Below are positions 56,397 to 64,000 of a DNA stretch of 64,000 nucleotides, piece after piece. Each line of letters begins with the position of its first letter. Position 1 is the first letter of the stretch. The position numbers and the translations under genes are program-made. Source of the stretch: DASUPK01 sp963797265 (GTDB taxonomy: Bacteria; Actinomycetota; Thermoleophilia; Solirubrobacterales; 70-9); assembly GCA_963797265.1 (NCBI GenBank), contig CAWCOY010000003.1, forward strand, positions 62,001 through 126,000, given 5' to 3'. A model generated the notes under the pieces. The model was not told the DNA's origin, searched no databases, and worked only from the letters and a program-made list of their open reading frames with translations.

Positions 56397-58453
56397 CGCG
56401 CGTAGGCGAGCTCCCACATCCGCAGGTAGGCCTCCGCCGAGCGGAAGAGCGAGCGAACCGCCTTGCCGCCGCGGTGCTGCTGCATGTCCGCCAGCAGGTC
56501 GGCGATCAGCCCGTAGTGGGCGACACCGTCGGTGTTCAGATCGAACGATCGTGTCCCGCTCTGCTGGCGCTGCACGCGCACGTTGCAGTAGAGGGCGCGG
56601 AATGGATAGGTGACGGGGGCCTGCGCCGCATCCGGCTTCGGGCCCGGGAGTGAGGAGAACCCACCGGTGTCGGTGCCGAGGCCGACCCCGAAGAAGTGGT
56701 GCTTGCTCCGGTCGGCCTTCAGCTCCTCGACCCGGGTCGCCAGCGCCGGTGCCGTGTCCGCCCTCGCGGCCGCCATGCCGCCGAACCTGTAGAGCTGCCT
56801 GAGCTGGTCCGGAGTCCAAAAGCCTCCGGTGCCGGTGTGGCTGGAGACGAGCGGATAGCGGTGGCGTTTCGCCATCCTCAGGACCGTTTCGCGAGCCAAC
56901 TCGCTCATGTGGTCCATCTCGATCAGCATGTGGTTCGCCATCAGGCGCTTGATCAGGTAGGCGCCGAGCGGCGTCAGGCCCTTCGAGTTGCACTGCTGAC
57001 CGGGCGGGTACGTGGGCATTCCGGCGTCGGCCAGCGGCTTCGCGGCCGGGAAGAAATTGGCCAGCACGCCGAGCTCCAGCGAGCTCAGGGTGTCGACAGT
57101 CTCGCCCTGGCCGGGCTCGGGGCACGGACCCGTGCGGAAGTAGTGGCCCGTCTGGAAGGCCTCCAGGATGTTGATGAAGGTCCCCTTGCCACCACCTTCC
57201 AGGGCCGCCCCGCCGAAGGCGTTGTCGGTCCAGTGCATCGGGAAGGCGGTCCGGACCCCGAGCCGGCGGGCCCGGCTGATCCCGCGGTCGATGTCGCGCT
57301 TCGTGCACTGCGGGACGTCGAGGTGCTCGCTGCAGCCGAAGAGGTTGGACGACTCGATTCCGATCAGCACGGCCAGCCTTCCGCGCTCGATCGCCTGCCG
57401 GGCCTGGCGTGGGTTGTAGACCAGGCGGAACCAGCCCTTGCCCTTGCCGCCGGCCTGGGCATCGACGTATGCCTGCAGGGCGCGCAGCGTCTGGATCTGC
57501 TCGCGGACCGCCTCGGTCTCGTCGCAGGAGTGCACCTTGACCGGCTCGATCTCGCAGATCGCCTGGTCCTCGACGGTCTGGGCGACGACCAGCCGCTCCC
57601 CGGCCATCCAGTTCCGCTTCAGCCAGACGTAGTAGATCTGCTGGTGGGTGGTCGTATCGTTCACGGGCCAGCCCGCGAAGGTCGGCCATCCGTGGGTGTC
57701 ATGAGTGCCGAAGGGCAGGCCGGTGCGCAACAGGTTGCCGGTGACGTCGGAGCTGCCGTCCGCGCCGTGCTCGTCGGCGTCATGCCCCAGGGCCTCCGAG
57801 ATGCCGTAGCGATCGAATGGCCGCCCGTAGATGATCGCGCCGCCCGCCCGCTGGTTGGCGGTGATGTGCAGGTGCATGTCGGCGAAGCCGACGACATTGC
57901 CCTTGCGATCGGTCCCCGTGAATGGCCTCCCGGTCGCGCCCACGTTCGCCTCGGGGAACTGCGCGCAGGCTCGAGCGCGAACCGGAACGAACTGGGTTGC
58001 CCTGCCGCGTCCAGAGGCCAGCACGAGATTCCCGGAGCCCCGGGCGGCGAGCGAGCGCCTCTGCCCCACCGGCCGCAGGGACAGCACCGGGCCGGACGAC
58101 TGCGAGACGCGCCAGTCCGTGGCCGGTCCCGGAGACTGGGTTCTCCCGATCGCGCCGCCGGGCCCCACGGCGAGCAGCCGGCCGTCCCGGTCCATGGGCA
58201 GGTAGCTCCGCAGGCTGGAGGGCTTCCAGAAGAAGGCGGCGGCACTCCCCCTGCCTGCCTGGTCAGCCCGATAGGTCTCGCCGCTCGCGCCGACGTACCT
58301 CCCCGTCGAGGCCGAGCTCAGCGCGAAGCAGGCGTTCGCCAGGTGCACCGGTTCGGCCCGCTTCTTCGCGACAGCCCCCGCGGTGCCCGTAGATGGCAGC
58401 AGCACCGCGAGAGTCACACCGAGAGCCAGACATCCGGTCACGCACCGGCGCAT
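56393..58453 (-). CDS. Secreted membrane-dipeptidase-like metal hydrolase with N-terminal beta-trefoil-like domain
   Basis: 686 residues. Signal peptide (CVTGCLALGVTLAVLLPSTG). Residues about 35-165 look like a fascin or ricin-type beta fold (CFALSSASTGRYVGASGETY and strand repeats). Then comes the amidohydrolase or M19-like part: GFADMHLHI (HxH), VLIGIESSN, LIEMDHMS, VSSHTGTGGFW and GVGLGTDTGG with a terminal metal-binding Asp. Renal dipeptidase relatives hydrolyse dipeptides or lactones. The substrate here is unknown. Confidence 0.75.
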   Translation of the reverse strand: MRRCVTGCLALGVTLAVLLPSTGTAGAVAKKRAEPVHLANACFALSSASTGRYVGASGETYRADQAGRGSAAAFFWKPSSLRSYLPMDRDGRLLAVGPGGAIGRTQSPGPATDWRVSQSSGPVLSLRPVGQRRSLAARGSGNLVLASGRGRATQFVPVRARACAQFPEANVGATGRPFTGTDRKGNVVGFADMHLHITANQRAGGAIIYGRPFDRYGISEALGHDADEHGADGSSDVTGNLLRTGLPFGTHDTHGWPTFAGWPVNDTTTHQQIYYVWLKRNWMAGERLVVAQTVEDQAICEIEPVKVHSCDETEAVREQIQTLRALQAYVDAQAGGKGKGWFRLVYNPRQARQAIERGRLAVLIGIESSNLFGCSEHLDVPQCTKRDIDRGISRARRLGVRTAFPMHWTDNAFGGAALEGGGKGTFINILEAFQTGHYFRTGPCPEPGQGETVDTLSSLELGVLANFFPAAKPLADAGMPTYPPGQQCNSKGLTPLGAYLIKRLMANHMLIEMDHMSELARETVLRMAKRHRYPLVSSHTGTGGFWTPDQLRQLYRFGGMAAARADTAPALATRVEELKADRSKHHFFGVGLGTDTGGFSSLPGPKPDAAQAPVTYPFRALYCNVRVQRQQSGTRSFDLNTDGVAHYGLIADLLADMQQHRGGKAVRSLFRSAEAYLRMWELAYAR

Positions 58454-58466
58454 CAGGATCCGGAGC

Positions 58467-59462
58467 TTATTGCCCGTTGATCATCTGCACGAGGCTGCCC
58501 CTGCCGATCGTGCTGAAGAAGAAGCCTCGCGGCCTGCCCCCCACGGGGGTGACGACGGCGCGAACCACCTCCACCCCCTGGTACGAGCTCGTCTGGACGT
58601 CGGGCGCCCGGACCTCCGCGGCGATCGGGGTACCGAGGCGAGGATCCCGGGCGCCCCGGCCCAAGGACACTCGGAGGTTGGCGGCGATCCCCCGCGCGCG
58701 CTCAGGCGTGCCGCCGAGAACGCAGAGGACCTCATATCCTCGCCCGATCCCCATTCCCACGAGCTCGACACCGACCTCAGTCGAGATCAGCAGCTTGTCC
58801 GGGATCATCCGGGCGGCGACCACGTCGCCGAGGCAGTCCGCCGCGGCGCGATACACCGGTTGCTCGATCAAGCGGTCCCCCCGCCCAAGGAGCGCGGCGC
58901 GCGAAGTCAGAGAGATTGCCAGCACCGTCGACGAGGGGCCAAAGGCGTCCCGGGCCCCCAGGCCGAAGACCCCCGAGCTGAGCAGCGGCTGAGGGACCTG
59001 GGCGTAAGGGCCCACGTCCAAGATCTGGACCCCGTCGCCGTCATGCGCCCGGCCTCCCGCGCGAAGCAGCGCATCACGGAGGCCGGAGCCGTCGACTCCG
59101 TCCAGCCGCAGCCCGAAGGCATAGGAACCGCCCACGGAGACCAGCCGCTCCGCCGACAGCGGGTCGAGGCCGAAGCGGCGGCGGAGGACCGCGCCGCGCT
59201 CGACCACGCTCTCGGCGTTTGGCGCAAGCGCCCGGGCCATCAGCCTCGGCGGGACGCCGGCCTGCCGCGCCAGGCTCGGTTCGGTCCAGCCGACCCCGAG
59301 CGAGCCGTGCTCCCCGCCGCCCCCGACCACGCTCAGGGCCGCGGCGAGCGGGCCCGGAGGGCGAGGGGGCGAATCGTCGCCGCAGCCGGCCAGCGCAACC
59401 AAGAGGACGGCTGCCAGCCCGAGCCCGAGCGACCTCGCACGTCTAGCGGTGGAGCTCGGCAA
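58467..59462 (-). CDS. Lipoprotein of unknown function
   Basis: 331 residues from TTG 59462, overlapping the AlkZ-like gene by 20 bp. Signal and lipobox: LGLGLAAVLLVALAGCG, with Cys as the predicted lipidation site. The mature part is Gly/Ala-rich with many short strands (VGGSYAFGLRLDGVDGSGL; GPSSTVLAISLTSRAALLG) and two cysteines in the middle. No family recognised. Confidence 0.7.
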   Translation of the reverse strand: MPSSTARRARSLGLGLAAVLLVALAGCGDDSPPRPPGPLAAALSVVGGGGEHGSLGVGWTEPSLARQAGVPPRLMARALAPNAESVVERGAVLRRRFGLDPLSAERLVSVGGSYAFGLRLDGVDGSGLRDALLRAGGRAHDGDGVQILDVGPYAQVPQPLLSSGVFGLGARDAFGPSSTVLAISLTSRAALLGRGDRLIEQPVYRAAADCLGDVVAARMIPDKLLISTEVGVELVGMGIGRGYEVLCVLGGTPERARGIAANLRVSLGRGARDPRLGTPIAAEVRAPDVQTSSYQGVEVVRAVVTPVGGRPRGFFFSTIGRGSLVQMINGQ

Positions 59463-60495
59463 GGCGCTCAGCCTCTTCCTTCAGCTCCCTCCCCGCCGCT
59501 GCCTCGAGCCGGCCGAACGGCTTTGTCTTGATCTTGCCCTTCTCGAACCGCCACGTACCGGCGACCCGCCCGTCGACCAGGAAGGTGGGGACGGATTGCG
59601 GAGTTCTGGCGTTGAAGACCTTCGGCCGGTGCTCCTCGGGCAGGATCCCGGTGCGGCGGGCGTGGACCAGCAGGGTCGCGTCCCAGGTGGGCAGGAAGCG
59701 CGCCGGAGCGGGCGTCTCCGGGTCGGGCAGGGGCGCGCGGGGCAGATCGAGCAGCTCGGCGCCGTCCTCCGCGGCGAACCTCCGCAGCTCGAGCCGCTCG
59801 ATCGTGGGCGCGATCCGCTTGGGGTGCAAACCCGCCCAGTTCGCGATCTCGTCGACCGTCGCCGGGCCGAAACCGCCCAGATAGCGCCGAATGAGCAGCT
59901 CGATCCCCTGCGCCTCGTCGAGCTTCGCCGGCGGCGGTCCCAGCCAGTGCTCCGCCGCGGCGTAAAGGTCCGCCCGGCGCCGCTCCCAAGTCCCGGACGG
60001 CGGCACTCTGACCAGGTCGATCCACATGTTTACTCCGTTGGTCACCACGCTGTCGGAGCCCAGCAGCTCGTGGATCTCCTTGCGGGTCATCGTGCCGTCG
60101 CCCAGCCGGCTGCGCAGCTTGCGGGCCGCCGCCGACATCTGAGCGGCGCTGTACTCGCGGCGATAGCTCGCCTTCAACCAGGCCTCGCGGCGCCCGCGCC
60201 GGAGCCCGATCGCGACGGGCCAGTAGTCCGAGCTCGAAACGAGGTGGATGGTGGCCCGCATCAGCGTCCCCTGCGCGACGGAGGCACGCTCAAGTGCCCT
60301 GTCGAGCTGCTCGCGCTCAAACTCCTTCATCCGGGTCCAGAGGCCGACGTACATCGACGGGGCGTACTGGGCCTGCAGCGTGCCCATCCGATCGAGCACC
60401 TTGGGGATAGAGAGGCCGCTCCGCTCGAGCAGCAGCTGCCGTGCGAGCAAAGCGCGGTTCAGATCGAGCTCGGTCAGCGTCCGTGCCGGCGCCAA
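59443..60495 (-). CDS. AlkZ/YcaQ-like winged-helix DNA-binding protein
   Basis: 350 residues from TTG 60495, 8 bp after the upstream gene's stop; longer open frame to 60726 overlaps that gene and is not used. LTELDLNRALLARQLLLERSG, LQAQYAPSMYVGLWTRM and the TLMRATIHLVSSSDYW block match the AlkZ (DUF1006, HTH_42) superfamily. Members unhook DNA interstrand crosslinks or protect against a self-made genotoxin. PKVFNARTPQSVPTFLVDGRVAGTW is the terminal beta region. Catalytic QxQ is present as LQAQ. Confidence 0.85.
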   Translation of the reverse strand: MAPARTLTELDLNRALLARQLLLERSGLSIPKVLDRMGTLQAQYAPSMYVGLWTRMKEFEREQLDRALERASVAQGTLMRATIHLVSSSDYWPVAIGLRRGRREAWLKASYRREYSAAQMSAAARKLRSRLGDGTMTRKEIHELLGSDSVVTNGVNMWIDLVRVPPSGTWERRRADLYAAAEHWLGPPPAKLDEAQGIELLIRRYLGGFGPATVDEIANWAGLHPKRIAPTIERLELRRFAAEDGAELLDLPRAPLPDPETPAPARFLPTWDATLLVHARRTGILPEEHRPKVFNARTPQSVPTFLVDGRVAGTWRFEKGKIKTKPFGRLEAAAGRELKEEAERLAELHR

Positions 60496-60502
60496 GCCGA
60501 TC

Positions 60503-60889
60503 TCAGAGGCCGGTCGAGGTGCTCCGTTGCGGACGGTGGTTCGGCGCCGCCGCCGCCTGGGCGACCTCGGGGGAAACCGTGATACCTGAACTCCGGCACG
60601 CCTCCCTGATCGTCTGCGAGCCGGGCCGGTTGTCGGACTGGTGCCGCGCGCAAACGAACTCCGCCTGCCGCCCGCAAGCGTCCACCGGTTCGGCGCCCAT
60701 GACGCCGGGGATGATCGCGTAGACACAACCGGGGCCCGCCTGGGGCGCGGAGTTTCCCGCCGTCGCGAGAATGATCGCGAGGGTCGCGAGCACGCTCACC
60801 GCGACGCCCCCGATAGCCACGTTGCGCTCGCGCCGGGTCAGCCGCCGCAGAGGCGTGTTGACCCGCTCCCAGTGTCCCTCCATCGGCAT
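60503..60889 (-). CDS. Small membrane-anchored protein
   Basis: 128 residues. A basic N-terminus (RRLTRRERNVAIGG) leads to one helix (VAVSVLATLAIILATAG) and an exported tail with four cysteines (CVYAIIPG, DACGRQAEFVCARH, EACRSSG). The cysteines could form two disulfides. Located directly upstream of the AlkZ-like gene, same strand. Confidence 0.6.
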   Translation of the reverse strand: MPMEGHWERVNTPLRRLTRRERNVAIGGVAVSVLATLAIILATAGNSAPQAGPGCVYAIIPGVMGAEPVDACGRQAEFVCARHQSDNRPGSQTIREACRSSGITVSPEVAQAAAAPNHRPQRSTSTGL

Positions 60890-61095
60890 TGGAGGCGAGA
60901 TTAGCGGGCCGGTCGGGGCGTGGTTCCGACATTGTGTCGAAGCCCGATCGCCGATCTTTATACCGCCGTCGGTGGTCGCCGTGACGACTTCGCTGCACCC
61001 TGTCCACTGCCAATGGGCGAGTCCCTCCTTAGGGGGGCGTTTCTGTGTTTGGGGCGCCCGACTCTGCCCGCGATGAGAAAGGAAAACACCGCGCT

Positions 61096-62415
61096 ATGGA
61101 ACTTGATTGGTTGAGTCCAGGCGACAACGCTTGGCAGATGACGGCGGCCACCCTGGTCGGCCTCATGAGCGTGCCCGGCCTCGCCGTGCTGTACGGCGGC
61201 GTGATGCAGAAGCGCTGGTCGGTGAACTCGATGATGATGACCTTCGTCGCGTTCGCGCTCGTGTTGATCGTTTGGGTGCTGTACGGCTTCAAGATGGGGT
61301 TCGGCGACCCGATCCACATCTTCGGCGCCGACAGCGGCTTCTTCGGCAACATGTGGGGAAGGCCCGGATCGATCTTGAGCAGCGATGCATTGCTGCAGCA
61401 GGGGAACATCCCTCTGGTCGGCGACCAGGTCTTCCCGCAATCCACGCTCGCCTACTTCCAGATCGTGTTCGCGGCGATCACGCCGATCCTGGCTCTCGGC
61501 TCGGTACTCGGCCGGTTCAACTTCCGGGCCTGGATCCCGTACGTGATCATCTGGACGAGCCTGGTCTACACGGTCAACGCCTTCCTGATCTGGGGCGGTG
61601 GCTACTTCGCCCAGCACGGCGCGCTCGACTTCTCGGGCGGCTATGTGATCCACCTCTCGGCCGGCGTATCCGGCTTCGTAGCGGCGGCCGTCACCGGTCC
61701 CCGGCTGCAGCGCGACCGTGAGATCGACGCCCCGAACAACCTTTTGATGGTTGCCACGGGTGCCGGCCTGCTCTGGCTGGGCTGGAACGGATTCAACGGC
61801 GGCGACCCGTACCTGGCGAACGACATCGCCGGTGCAGCGATTCTGAACACGAACATCTGCACCGCGCTGGCGTTCCTGACCTGGGTGGCCTGCGACTATC
61901 TGACCGGCCACAAGCCGAGCCTGATCTCGAGCGTCAACGGGATGATCACGGGCCTGGTTGCGATCACGCCCGCGGCCGGTTTCGTCAACGGGTGGGGCGC
62001 TCTGGCGATCGGCCTGATCGCCGGACTGAGCTGCTACTTCGCGCTCAATTACCTGAGTCGGGTGGCACCATTTCGCAATGTCGATGACACGCTCGGCGTG
62101 ATCTACACGCACGGTTTTGCCGGCCTCCTGGGCGGACTCCTCACGGGCGTGTTCGCCAACGAAGCGATGGGGTCGGCTCCGGGGATCATCTCCGGGAGCT
62201 GGCACCTGCTCGGCTGGCAGGCGCTGACCGCTCTGTGGGTGATCGTGTTCACGGCAATCGGGACGTACATCATCCTCAAGCTGATCAGCCTGTTCGTCTC
62301 GCTGCGAATGACCGAGGCGGACATGGAGGAGGGCGACATCGCCGTGCACGGGCACGAGGTCTATCCCTCGGACGTCCCGTCGCTCGCGTATCCGTCAGGA
62401 GCGCAAGCCGGCTAA
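61096..62415 (+). CDS. amt: Ammonium transporter Amt
   Basis: 439 residues from ATG 61096. MELDWLSPGDNAWQMTAATLVGLMSVPGLAVLYGGVM is the conserved N-terminal helix pair, and 11 helices are predicted. The twin pore histidines lie in YVIHLSAGVSGFVAA and YTHGFAGLLGG. The C-terminal tail ends SLFVSLRMTEADMEEGDIAVHGHEVY, the cytosolic region that binds PII. No glnB/glnK or glnD follows, unlike the common amt-glnK pairing. A TTTATA box at 60957-60962 leaves a long leader of about 130 nt. Confidence 0.95.
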   Translation: MELDWLSPGDNAWQMTAATLVGLMSVPGLAVLYGGVMQKRWSVNSMMMTFVAFALVLIVWVLYGFKMGFGDPIHIFGADSGFFGNMWGRPGSILSSDALLQQGNIPLVGDQVFPQSTLAYFQIVFAAITPILALGSVLGRFNFRAWIPYVIIWTSLVYTVNAFLIWGGGYFAQHGALDFSGGYVIHLSAGVSGFVAAAVTGPRLQRDREIDAPNNLLMVATGAGLLWLGWNGFNGGDPYLANDIAGAAILNTNICTALAFLTWVACDYLTGHKPSLISSVNGMITGLVAITPAAGFVNGWGALAIGLIAGLSCYFALNYLSRVAPFRNVDDTLGVIYTHGFAGLLGGLLTGVFANEAMGSAPGIISGSWHLLGWQALTALWVIVFTAIGTYIILKLISLFVSLRMTEADMEEGDIAVHGHEVYPSDVPSLAYPSGAQAG

Positions 62416-62439
62416 CGCCCGATCCCCAAGGACGCAATG

Positions 62440-62471
62440 CCGCCGCCCCCGCCCCAAGGTGGGGGCGGCGG
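62440..62471. terminator. Intrinsic terminator between amt and the LysR gene
   Basis: CCGCCGCCCCC (62440-62450), 10 nt loop, GGGGGCGGCGG (62461-62471): a perfect 11-bp stem with all G-C pairs. Followed on the plus side by TCGTTCTGG, a weak T-run. It can serve both convergent genes. Confidence 0.85.
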
Positions 62472-62497
62472 TCGTTCTGGGGACCCTCGAGGTCGCG

Positions 62498-63406
62498 CTA
62501 GAGCTGGTAGCGCCGAGCGGTGTCGCGAAGGATCTCGAGCATGGCGCCGGCGGCCGGTAAGGAGAAACCGCTGCCGGGCGTCGCGGCGACCACGTGCCGG
62601 ACCGGCCCGCTTGGATCCAGCTCACGGACCGCGATGTCGTAGCTGACCGCCTGCGAGAGAGCGAGTTGCGGGATCAGCGCGACCCCCACCCCGGCAGCCA
62701 CCAGGCCCTGCACGGTCAGGTAGTCGTCGGACTCGAAGGACACCCGGGGCTCGAAGCCGGCGGCACGGCAGGTGCGTACGACGTGCCGCGCGCAGGCACT
62801 CGCCTCCGATGTCTGCACCCACGCTTCCTCCTCGAGGTCCTCGAGCCCGATCCGCTCCTTGCGGGCAAGCTGGTGGCCCTTGGGCACGGCGAGCTTCATC
62901 TGGTCCTCGAACAGAGGCGCGCTGCGGAGCCCCGGGCCGAGCTCTCCGGCTCCCGCGAACTCGAAGATCAGCCCGAGATCGAACTCGCCATCGCGCAGGC
63001 GGGGAATGAGCTCCTCGGGCTCGCCCTCCACCAGGCTCAGCCCGACGTCGGGATAGGCCGAGCGAAACGCCGCGATGGCGAGGGGCATCAGGGTCGCACC
63101 GGCGGTCGGGAAGGAGGCCATCCGAAGATCACCGCCCTTGATCCCCGCGATCGCGCCGAGCTCGGCCTCCGCCGCGTCGAGCTGGGTCAGGATCCGCCCG
63201 GCGTGCTCGTTGAGTCGCTCCCCGGCGCTGGTCGGCCGCACCCCGCGGCGATCCCGCTCAAGCAGCGCGACGCCGGCCTCGGACTCGAGAGTCGCGATCG
63301 CCTGGGAGACGGCTGACTGCGTGTAGTTCAGGGCGCTGGCCGCCTCGGAGAAGGACCCCTGGGCGACCACCTCACGCAGGACACGGAGTCGCTGCACGCT
63401 CAGCAT
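62498..63406 (-). CDS. LysR-family transcriptional regulator
   Basis: 302 residues from ATG 63406 (GTG 63412 is two codons upstream). MLSVQRLRVLREVVAQGSFSEAASALNYTQSAVSQAIATLE is the HTH domain, and GDLRMASFPTAGATLMPLAIA opens the effector domain. It is divergent from the universal stress protein. Strikingly similar in layout to the partial LysR at the left edge, including the TQSA(V/I)S and RVLREV segments; they are likely paralogs. Confidence 0.93.
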   Translation of the reverse strand: MLSVQRLRVLREVVAQGSFSEAASALNYTQSAVSQAIATLESEAGVALLERDRRGVRPTSAGERLNEHAGRILTQLDAAEAELGAIAGIKGGDLRMASFPTAGATLMPLAIAAFRSAYPDVGLSLVEGEPEELIPRLRDGEFDLGLIFEFAGAGELGPGLRSAPLFEDQMKLAVPKGHQLARKERIGLEDLEEEAWVQTSEASACARHVVRTCRAAGFEPRVSFESDDYLTVQGLVAAGVGVALIPQLALSQAVSYDIAVRELDPSGPVRHVVAATPGSGFSLPAAGAMLEILRDTARRYQL

Positions 63407-63418
63407 TAGCACTGCTAA
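63406..63418. promoter_or_regulatory. Dyad at the LysR start, divergent region
   Basis: TTAGCA, C, TGCTAA: a perfect 6+1+6 repeat whose first T is the last base of the start codon. A half-site GTGCTAAT lies at about 63443-63450, toward the stress-protein gene. It fits a LysR autoregulation site. Confidence 0.55.
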
Positions 63419-63508
63419 TTCTAGAGATCAGCAGAAGTGCTTGTGCTAATGCCATGACCGGGTCAGCATGTAGTCGAACTTCGAACCCAGACCCAGGAGA
63501 CCATCGCA

Positions 63509-64000
63509 ATGGCAAAGATCATCGTTTCCTACGACGACACCGACAACGACAGAGACGCGCTCGCGCTCGGCCGCACTCTCAGCGAGCTGGGCGGTGAGAT
63601 CTCGCTCGCCTACGTGCGTCACAGCCAGCAGCCGGACAGCGCACGCGAGGCGCTCGAGGAGAAGGAGGCCGAGGAGCTCCTGCGCCATGGCGCCGAGGCG
63701 CTCGGGGACGAGAACATCGAGCGGCACGTGGTCGTGCATGCGTCCACCGGCGCCGGCCTCTGGGAGCTTGCCGAGAGCGAAAAGGCCGACGTGATCGTCT
63801 TCGGCTCTGACTACCGGACTGCCGAGGCCGCGGTCATGCCCGGCACCTCCGCCCAGCGGATGCTGACCGGCGGCCCCGTCGCGGTGGCCATCGCCCCCGC
63901 GGGCTTCCGCAACCGCGACCACGTGATCAACACAGTCGGCGTGCTGCCGGAGGACGACGGCGACGAGTCCGCCCTCCAGACGGCGACGGGCCTCGCCGAC
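63509..64000 (+). CDS. Universal stress protein (3' end beyond window)
   Basis: 164 codons to the window edge. AGGAGA lies eight bases before the ATG. AKIIVSYDDTDNDRDALALGRTLSE is the first strand and helix, and VIVFGSDYRTAEAAVMPGTSAQRMLTGGPVAVAIAPAGF is the ATP-loop region (normally G-2x-G-9x-GS). Here the first glycines are replaced, so ATP binding may be altered. It appears to start a second repeat (VLPEDDGDESALQTA), suggesting a tandem USP. Divergent from a LysR gene. Confidence 0.85.
   Translation, partial: MAKIIVSYDDTDNDRDALALGRTLSELGGEISLAYVRHSQQPDSAREALEEKEAEELLRHGAEALGDENIERHVVVHASTGAGLWELAESEKADVIVFGSDYRTAEAAVMPGTSAQRMLTGGPVAVAIAPAGFRNRDHVINTVGVLPEDDGDESALQTATGLAD

Noticed and set aside
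54756..57689. 977-codon open frame on the minus strand
   Set aside because: It is antisense to the LysR and hydrolase genes and out of frame with the dipeptidase; long stop-free shadows are expected at this GC content and the translation has no family motif.
60496..60726. 77-codon N-terminal extension of the AlkZ-like protein
   Set aside because: It overlaps the cysteine-rich membrane protein gene in another frame and its Arg/Ser-rich translation looks like a shadow.
1..64000. CRISPR arrays, insertion sequences and prophage genes
   Set aside because: No regularly spaced repeats, transposase, integrase or phage structural genes could be found in the window by eye.

Overview
The window is a gene-dense, high-GC bacterial chromosome segment with actinobacterial features: GTG starts are common, start codons often sit a few bases after a TANNNT promoter box (leaderless pattern), and it carries UdgX, an Rv2578c-type radical SAM protein, an Rrf2 regulator and secreted proteins with Lys-rich C-termini. 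Class Thermoleophilia (Solirubrobacterales-like) is my best guess, but this is inference from gene content, not a phylogeny. No phage, IS element, CRISPR array or rRNA operon is visible.

Layout. 1-13 kb: a LysR gene running off the left edge, then purine synthesis genes purB, purC, purS, purQ, purL, purF, purN and purH, interrupted by a degraded secreted beta-propeller pseudogene. 12-17 kb: a decayed HNH nuclease, tRNA-Lys, an Rrf2 regulator, a CysA-type ABC ATPase remnant, DUF6766 membrane protein, a radical SAM protein and UdgX. 17.5-20.5 kb: thiamine genes thiSG (fused) and thiO behind a TPP riboswitch, divergent from thiE. 21-34.3 kb: a 2-oxoacid dehydrogenase island with E3 (lpd), a pyruvate-dehydrogenase-like E1a/E1b/E2 set, a branched-chain-like E1a/E1b/E2 set with a leucine-dehydrogenase-like gene, and the lipoylation enzymes LipB and LipA. 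The island therefore encodes the complexes, their shared E3 and their cofactor attachment.

34-50 kb: envelope and secreted functions (lysozyme-like protein, rhomboid, D,D-carboxypeptidase, a large secreted hydrolase beside a PucR regulator), three related secreted polysaccharide-lyase-like genes (one frameshifted) around greA, tRNA-Ala(TGC), glutamate dehydrogenase and an acidic low-complexity protein. 50-64 kb: a diguanylate cyclase, tRNA-Ala(CGC), two MFS exporters divergent from a LysR gene with a dyad between them, hydrolases, an AlkZ-like protein, the ammonium transporter Amt with a strong terminator, and a third LysR gene divergent from a universal stress protein that runs off the right edge.

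The most unusual signal is a family of about 30-40 bp palindromic elements present six times. Two copies lie just after stop codons. The other four lie inside, or form the end of, the reading frames of purQ, lipB, lipA and the pyruvate-type E2 gene, without breaking them. The pattern resembles the protein-coding palindromic elements known from Rickettsia, in an unrelated lineage.
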